From Brachycybe producta (lineage: Eukaryota > Arthropoda > Diplopoda > Playtdesmida > Andrognathidae), in the NCBI GenBank assembly GCA_036925085.1, contig JAUPFP010000007.1, positions 2,510,802 through 2,574,801 on the forward strand: DNA of 64,000 nt, read 5' to 3'. Every line of letters begins with the position of its first letter. Position 1 is the first letter of the stretch. The translations under genes and the position numbers were made by a program. The notes under the pieces are model-generated. The model was not told where the DNA came from and did no database searches. It was given only the letters and a program-made list of their open reading frames with translations. Below are positions 56,301 to 64,000 of the stretch, one piece after another.

Positions 56301-56818
56301 CCTTGTATATGTGTAACGTCACGAAATTTGACACAATTACGTCACCTGTTTCGTTTACGTTTGATTGGTTGCGATCGATGCCTGAATCTCGAAATGAGAT
56401 CGGAGCGTTTTTTTCAGCTCCGAACGTGGACACGGTTTCTTCATCTGCAGTCAGGTGATCTATAGTTTGCAATGGTAATGAGTGTTTTTTATTTGCAATC
56501 GGAGCACTCGGAGCAAAATCAGCACTATTGACATGCAAGGAAGTTAGACAACAGGCTATTTCAGACATTGCTCATTAAAATTCAATATGTTTTCGTTTGC
56601 ATTGCAGTGAAATTTTTACAATTTATTATACATAGCATGTTATAAACTCATTACATAATTTTTAAATCATTTCTATTAATTAAAATTTTACCTGGTGAAT
56701 TAAGACCACTGTCACTTCCATCATTATAATAGCTTTTTCCACTATTGATTGCAACATGATCATTATTTTTTCTATTGTTTCCAATGATTGTTTCTTGAAT
56801 TTCTTCATCATTAAACAT
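53375..56818 (-). CDS. IQUB: IQUB-like radial-spoke protein without ubiquitin-like domain
   Basis: IQUB belongs to the axonemal radial spoke in cilia and sperm flagella. Ten exons (5' to 3' on minus): 56818-56692, 56570-56346, 56255-56081, 55909-55744, 55614-55389, 55109-54931, 54765-54577, 54518-54333, 53897-53667, 53581-53375, joining in phase to 636 residues (human about 791). Family blocks: GGYRNKVTNQIYHHKAIQTV, NRLGLYIS, the IQ motif VIVIQKFWRRYKAKK, RKEAQILAII, ERLDVL-like EQLDVLESLKEF, a CSSCG...KCQACR cysteine set, and EWSPWNCVLLTEDEA near the end. The first two exons are Asn/Asp/Ser-rich and show no ubiquitin fold, although that domain precedes GGYRNKVT in vertebrates. The C-terminus is also about 70 residues shorter. 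The junctions of the first two exons are the least certain part. Confidence 0.88.
55160..55400. mobile_element. Family B copy abutting an IQUB splice donor
   Basis: GAACTCTTAATTATTCTGTC at the left and CTGAAAGACCATAATATAC at the right. The right terminus lies next to the proposed donor of the IQUB exon ending at 55389, so most of that 279-bp intron is this element. Confidence 0.65.
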
Positions 56819-57424
56819 TTTTGCGCATATTATTACGATTGACATTAAAAGTAAAATGATTTAATTTCAACGGGCAGCTAAATGTGGGCGTGTCTATTTT
56901 TTATGACGTCAACAGTGATTTATGCGCCATCTGTTGAGTTTATATGAATAAATACGTTTAAGACTTTTATACTTCACAACGTTTTTTTTTTTAATAGTTC
57001 CGCTCAATTATTATCGACTATGTTATATAATACGCTCCATGGATTTTTTTAAACCCTATTATTTTAATTGCAAGTGAACTTTATTATGTTTTAACGAATG
57101 ATATTAGCTTAATAAAGAACAATTTCTTTAATGAAAACTTTAGCAAATTTTTCTAATCTTGTCCGTATTGAAATTTCTTAACATACCGTTACATTCTATA
57201 CAGGAGCGCTCACAGAAGTTAAGCTTTTAAAACACGCTGTGTGTTTCGTATATATCTATAACTGTTACACGTACGTAATGTAAACTCTGCAAGCGACGCA
57301 GCTGGTAAGTTCACTGGTTGTATTTTATGCGCTAGCTTATGTAAGGATTTCGACGGCAGATATCCGTATACGTAAACGACTAACAGGAAAGATTCAAGGG
57401 AAATAGGGAATCATTGGGAGTGTC
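56819..57424. promoter_or_regulatory. Bidirectional IQUB/METAP2 promoter region
   Basis: Only 606 bp separate the two divergent start codons. The gap contains GCGCCATCT (56924-56932), the inverse of AGATGGCGC, a TGACGTCA-like word (ATGACGTCAAC, about 56902) and no TE-like hairpin. A shared promoter is inferred. Confidence 0.5.
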
Positions 57425-60055
<2,631 letters not shown>

Positions 60056-60841
60056 TGGTCAGTCTTTTATTATCACTTCTGCGATTTTTCTTTTAATTTT
60101 TTTTTTTAAATTTTGTTTTCATTTATTTAGTTTTTTTTTATAAAAAAGATAAAAATATCACTTTTATCTTTTTTGTGCTGTATTTTCATAAGGGATTTAA
60201 TTCTTATGACGATTTTTTTTCTTGAATTTATATTTTCATAGAAGTGTGTATGAAAAATGTTATTTTGAAATTTAACTCCGTTACTGTTAAATTTTTTGTG
60301 TTGAATGCAGGTTTTTGTTTTTGGGCTGTTTTTTTCAAACGTAATTAAATATAATGATACAAAGTCATGAAATTATTGTTTATTTTTGTGTCAAAAATGA
60401 AAGAAACAGTTGTTTTAATTAATATATTTATCAATTCAGGGTAATTTTGTGTATTACTAATAGATGGCGCTGATTTCACTGTGACCGTTCATGTTTTTCG
60501 ATTGTGAAAAGGTATGAGCCGTCTTATTACATAAATGTTTTAATGAACAAGATCACGATTGTTACCAAACTGAATGAGAGGGGTGACCTAATATGGCGTC
60601 GCTTGGTACATACATTTCTATGAAAAACGTGACATATACGCGCATCTGTTTTCCAATTCAAACATATGACGTAGTGTCGCATTATTTGAATTGTATTATT
60701 TTGATCGTCTGCTACAAACTTAAGATGGTGGTTGATATATACGTTGTTTGAAGAGTAAATATTTGTCCAATAATAATGCTTTCATATGAATAAAGTTGTT
60801 TTCGTGGCATCTGTAATGATTTTTAAATCTGGTTCAACGTC
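60056..60841. other. METAP2-SLC25A26 intergenic region
   Basis: METAP2 3' untranslated sequence, then the promoter of SLC25A26. Holds AGATGGCGC at 60462-60470 and ATATGGCGTCGC near 60592. No exon seen. Confidence 0.55.
60462..60470 (+). promoter_or_regulatory. AGATGGCGC motif
   Basis: Same 9-mer as in two other intergenic gaps, about 370 bp before the SLC25A26 start. Confidence 0.3.
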
Positions 60842-62209
60842 ATGACAATGCAAGAACCGCGATTCTTCACGTCGTTGTTCGTAAGAGATCGTTTTCTTTT
60901 CAAAAAAGACCCACATGTAGTATTTCATTTTTTTTTCTAATGTGATTTCTAGTCAGGCGCCGCTGCTGGAACAGCTGTAGATTTGGCACTATTCCCATTA
61001 GACACTGTAAAAACTCGACTTCAGAGTTCTCAGGGGTTTTGGAAAACTGGAGGGTTCCGAGGAATCTACAGCGGTGTCGCGTCCACAGCATTGGGTTCTG
61101 CTCCCAGTGGTTGTAACTCAACTTTCTGAACTTTTTTTTACTTGTTTTAATAAACGTTTCTTTTTGTTTAGCGGCGTTGTTCTTCGTGACTTATGACATG
61201 ATGAAAAAGATATCGATGCCGTTGTTTTCCGAACGGCTTCATCCCATTCTTCACATGATTTCGGCGTCGTTCGGAGAAGTGGTTGGATTCTGATTGAAAT
61301 AATCATAATTTATGAATTAATATAACTTTGATTATTTTTAGATGGCTTGTGTAGTTCGTGTTCCGGTCGAAGTAGTGAAACAACGGACGCAAACGAATAA
61401 AAACTCTACTAGTTTCTCGATGTTTCGACTGACGGTTGCCTCCGAAGGCATTCGAGGACTTTATAGAGGTTACTTCAGTACAGTAACGAGAGAGGTTTGG
61501 CTAAAAGAAAGCCTTTTGATATATCAATTTCCGCATTTATATTATTTTTTTTTGCTCATTATTTTTTCAGATTCCATTTTCCTTGATTCAGTATCCTCTT
61601 TGGGAAATTATGAAAGTATGTTCACATAATTAAACAGTTGTCTTCAAGGTTAGTTGTTTGTATTTTACAGAAAATGTGGTCTTCAAAACAAGGTTATTAT
61701 GTTAATTCGTGGCAGGCGTCACTTTGTGGTGCAGTAGCGGGTTAGTTTCTTACAAAGCCTCATATTTGATTTTGTTTAACTAAAAATAACGCAAAATTTA
61801 TAATTTATTCGATTTAGGTGGCATTTCGGCCGGTTTAACGACCCCATTAGATGTAGTTAAAACTCGAATAATGTTGGCTGAGGTAAAGTGCTTTTTTTAT
61901 GACTGATCCTGATTATGAATGGACAACGTTATGGTCGTTTTTTCATACAGAAAGGATCTGCTGTTGCTAAAGGAAACATTCTCAGTGTTTTGAGGACTGT
62001 TAAACTCGAAAAAGGCTATAGAGGGTTAGTATTTGATTTTGCTTCATTAGTTTGAGTTTCGTGTAATTTGTAATCGTTTATTTTGTAAATTTAGATTGTA
62101 TGCTGGTCTAGCGCCAAGAGTGACATGGATATCTATAGGTGGAGCCATCTTTTTTGGTGTTTATGAAAAAGCTAAAAATTTAATGCAAAGTAGAGTTAGT
62201 ATTTTATAA
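60842..62209 (+). CDS. SLC25A26: Mitochondrial S-adenosylmethionine carrier
   Basis: Imports S-adenosylmethionine into the mitochondrial matrix in exchange for S-adenosylhomocysteine. Nine exons: 60842-60880, 60953-61109, 61172-61281, 61342-61494, 61571-61615, 61671-61740, 61818-61882, 61951-62024, 62095-62209; in phase, 275 residues (human 274). The three mitochondrial-carrier signatures are present: [18 protein letters not shown] and PLDVVKTR, each followed by the expected GxxxGxY/G-type blocks ([23 protein letters not shown]). The tiny first exon was found from phase and because [15 protein letters not shown] fits the family start. The start may be 60842 or the in-frame ATG at 60848. A polyadenylation signal AATAAA lies just after the stop (about 62229). 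Confidence 0.95.
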
Positions 62210-63018
62210 TGATGACATTCACACAAAAATAAATCTCATTTAAATTTTTACCAAATTTATAATTGTGTAAAAATATTAACTATTTTCATTTCTAATTTAT
62301 TAGTATTCATTATAAATGTTTTGACAATAGGGAAAAAAAATAATGAATGTTGTTTTAAAGCATAAAACGTCTCTCAAACTCAGATTATTCTGTTTTTGAA
62401 TTTGTTTTATAAACTAGAAGAGTAGCTCAATCACTTAATTGTATTTTTTTATGTTATCTTTCAAAATAAGCTTTTTATGTAAGTTTTAAAATGACCCAAC
62501 TTTAAACAGATGATATTTTTTTTAAATTTTTGTCTATAACAAGTTTATTTTGAAAGATATCAACATGAAAATACGCTTAAGTTATTAAACTATCCTTCTA
62601 GTTTCTAAAACATTTTCTAGTTTGTTAGATTTTGCTTCTGAAAAACAGAATAATCAAAAGTTCATAAATCAGCTGTTCATAAACCAACTTAAGATTGTAT
62701 GAAATTCATAAAATATAAAATAATCACTATTTTTAAATATGATTATTTTATACGTTGTTACATAATCAATATTAACTGATCTTGATAGAATCTTTTATTT
62801 TCGTATTATTTTTATTGCGACCTCTTACAAGCCTGTGTATTATGAGGCTTTTTAATGATGTTGATGAAATGCAAACTAGATGGCGTTAGAATCACTTTCA
62901 AGATGGCAGCGTACTTCACATTACTACAAATGTGAAACGCCATGTGCTTTTGATGCGATTTTTACGCGGTTTTTTCGTATTTTTACACCAATTTCTTTAG
63001 ATTTAATAAGAAGAGATC
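62210..63018. other. SLC25A26-TRUB2 intergenic region
   Basis: A family B copy occupies about 62345-62670. The last 150 bp before TRUB2 hold AGATGGCGT (62878-62886) and AAGATGGCAGCG. No exon seen. Confidence 0.6.
62345..62670. mobile_element. Family B hairpin copy
   Basis: CAAACTCAGATTATTCTG left end, ACAGAATAATCAAAAGTTC right end, with ACTAGAAGAGTAGCTCAATC and the inverse TATCCTTCTAGTTTCTAAAA inside. The unit is nearly complete. Confidence 0.8.
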
Positions 63019-63963
63019 ATGAAAATCTATCGTGCGACTGAGGCCTGGCGGCTTCTAAATGGTGTTTTTTGCGTTTATAAGCCTTCAGACGTGAGTATTT
63101 CTACATTGCGAAAGATGATTCTAAACAATTTATGTCGAGATTTGAACAGTATGCAAGAGAGACGTCAAGAAAAGATGGTCAAGATTTTGGATGACCCATC
63201 GTCTCCAAGTGGTCTAACAGTTGTCAACGTTCCAAACTTAGCAGACAACGTCCTGGCCGTAGGACCACGATATCAGATGCAAGACTTGAAATTGGGATGG
63301 GGAAAGATTTTAGGTCGCCACACTTCTGGTCTCTGTGTTATGGGAGTCAACGATGCCAACTATAAACTGTTGAGGCTACAGAAGTCTCGATATATAAGTG
63401 TGTATCAATTAACAGGTCGTTTTGGTCGTGCGACCGACGATTTTCATGAAAACGGACGAGTTATAGGAAAAGCAACATATCGGCACGTTAACACTGTAAC
63501 ACTTGACCGTGTTCTGGCCTCGATTCAGGCTTCTCATCAACGCCAGATGTACGATCACATGGGTTTCGATATGCAGAGCCAAGATGCGTACGAAATAGCA
63601 TCATCTGGACCGATCAGACCGGCCGAGAAGACGGATCCTCTTCTATATGGAATTCGATGTATCGTATTCGAACCTCCCGAGTTCGTTCTCGAAGTTCAAT
63701 GCATCAATGAGAACGAAATTTTTCTCATGAAATTGATACACGACATTGGAGTGACTGTTAAATCGTTAGCAGTTTGTTCTAAAGTAAGACAAGTTCAGTT
63801 CGGACACTTTGACTTGAAATTAGCTCTTCTACGTAAACACTGGACACTCGAAAACATTCTTAATAATATTGGAGTGTGTCACGAACTGGCAAAAAGGGAA
63901 AAACTTTATCCAAAGTCACCTAATTTGATGACTGTTCAGCCAGAAAGTCTCATTGATAAATAA
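63019..63963 (+). CDS. TRUB2: TRUB2-like mitochondrial pseudouridine synthase, catalytic Asp replaced
   Basis: A TruB-family protein of mitochondrial RNA granules; the vertebrate enzyme modifies mitochondrial mRNAs. Single exon, 314 residues (human 331). Family blocks: LLNGVFCVYKPSDV near the N-terminus, GRFGRATDDFHENGRVIGKAT, LASIQASHQ, AYEIASSGPIRP, GIRCIVFEPPEFVLEVQC and AVCSKVRQVQFG. In place of the vertebrate GVGHRLDAQASGVLVLGV segment it reads GWGKILGRHTSGLCVMGV, so the position of the catalytic Asp is Gly (codon GGT; GAT would be Asp). The rest of the frame is intact and conserved, so it is not an ordinary pseudogene. Being intronless among intron-rich neighbours, it could be a retrocopy. 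The start ATG fits the family. Confidence 0.92.
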   Translation: MKIYRATEAWRLLNGVFCVYKPSDVSISTLRKMILNNLCRDLNSMQERRQEKMVKILDDPSSPSGLTVVNVPNLADNVLAVGPRYQMQDLKLGWGKILGRHTSGLCVMGVNDANYKLLRLQKSRYISVYQLTGRFGRATDDFHENGRVIGKATYRHVNTVTLDRVLASIQASHQRQMYDHMGFDMQSQDAYEIASSGPIRPAEKTDPLLYGIRCIVFEPPEFVLEVQCINENEIFLMKLIHDIGVTVKSLAVCSKVRQVQFGHFDLKLALLRKHWTLENILNNIGVCHELAKREKLYPKSPNLMTVQPESLIDK

Positions 63964-64000
63964 TGTTTGTAAATTTTTCTAATTGAAAACAGTAATTTAT

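Overview
This is a eukaryotic, AT-rich, intron-rich segment. It comes from an invertebrate animal, because every recognisable gene is a metazoan orthologue broken by mostly short GT-AG introns. Degenerate CCTAA/TTAGG-type tracts near 44.6 and 45.5 kb hint at an arthropod, but the phylum is not settled. Nothing bacterial, viral or plasmid-like was seen.

Layout from left to right. 1-7.5 kb: no recognised exon, several hairpin elements and simple repeats. 7.5-17.6 kb (+): MDM1, a microtubule and centriole protein; its first exon(s) were not found. 19.5-25.8 kb (+): FBH1 (FBXO18), an F-box UvrD-type DNA helicase, in 17 exons. 25.8-29.8 kb: repeat-rich spacer. 29.8-37.9 kb (+): an unrecognised 681-residue protein with a SUMO-interaction-like motif and a C-terminal Cys/His cluster. 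40.9-44.2 kb (-): CPT2, carnitine palmitoyltransferase 2, in 10 exons. 44.2-46.7 kb: hairpin elements, telomere-like tracts and tRNA-like (SINE-type) sequences. 46.7-51.6 kb (+): MKLN1, muskelin, in 17 exons. 53.4-56.8 kb (-): IQUB, a ciliary radial-spoke protein, apparently without its ubiquitin-like domain. 57.4-60.1 kb (+): METAP2, in 11 exons. 60.8-62.2 kb (+): SLC25A26, the mitochondrial S-adenosylmethionine carrier, in 9 exons. 63.0-64.0 kb (+): TRUB2, intronless, with the catalytic aspartate position read as glycine.

The exon models were built by joining splice sites by eye so that phases agree, and by comparing the products with remembered family sequences. Each joined model from FBH1 onward stays in frame to its stop. 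The genes do not form one pathway. MDM1 and IQUB act at centrioles and cilia, CPT2, SLC25A26 and TRUB2 act in mitochondria, and the rest are general housekeeping. IQUB/METAP2 and CPT2/MKLN1 are head-to-head pairs.

The most striking non-gene content is a very dense population of short hairpin (MITE-like) elements. One family of about 300 bp has at least a dozen copies here, mostly in introns. A second family is a near-perfect 206-bp hairpin with 8-9 bp target duplications, and one of its insertions is nested inside the first family.
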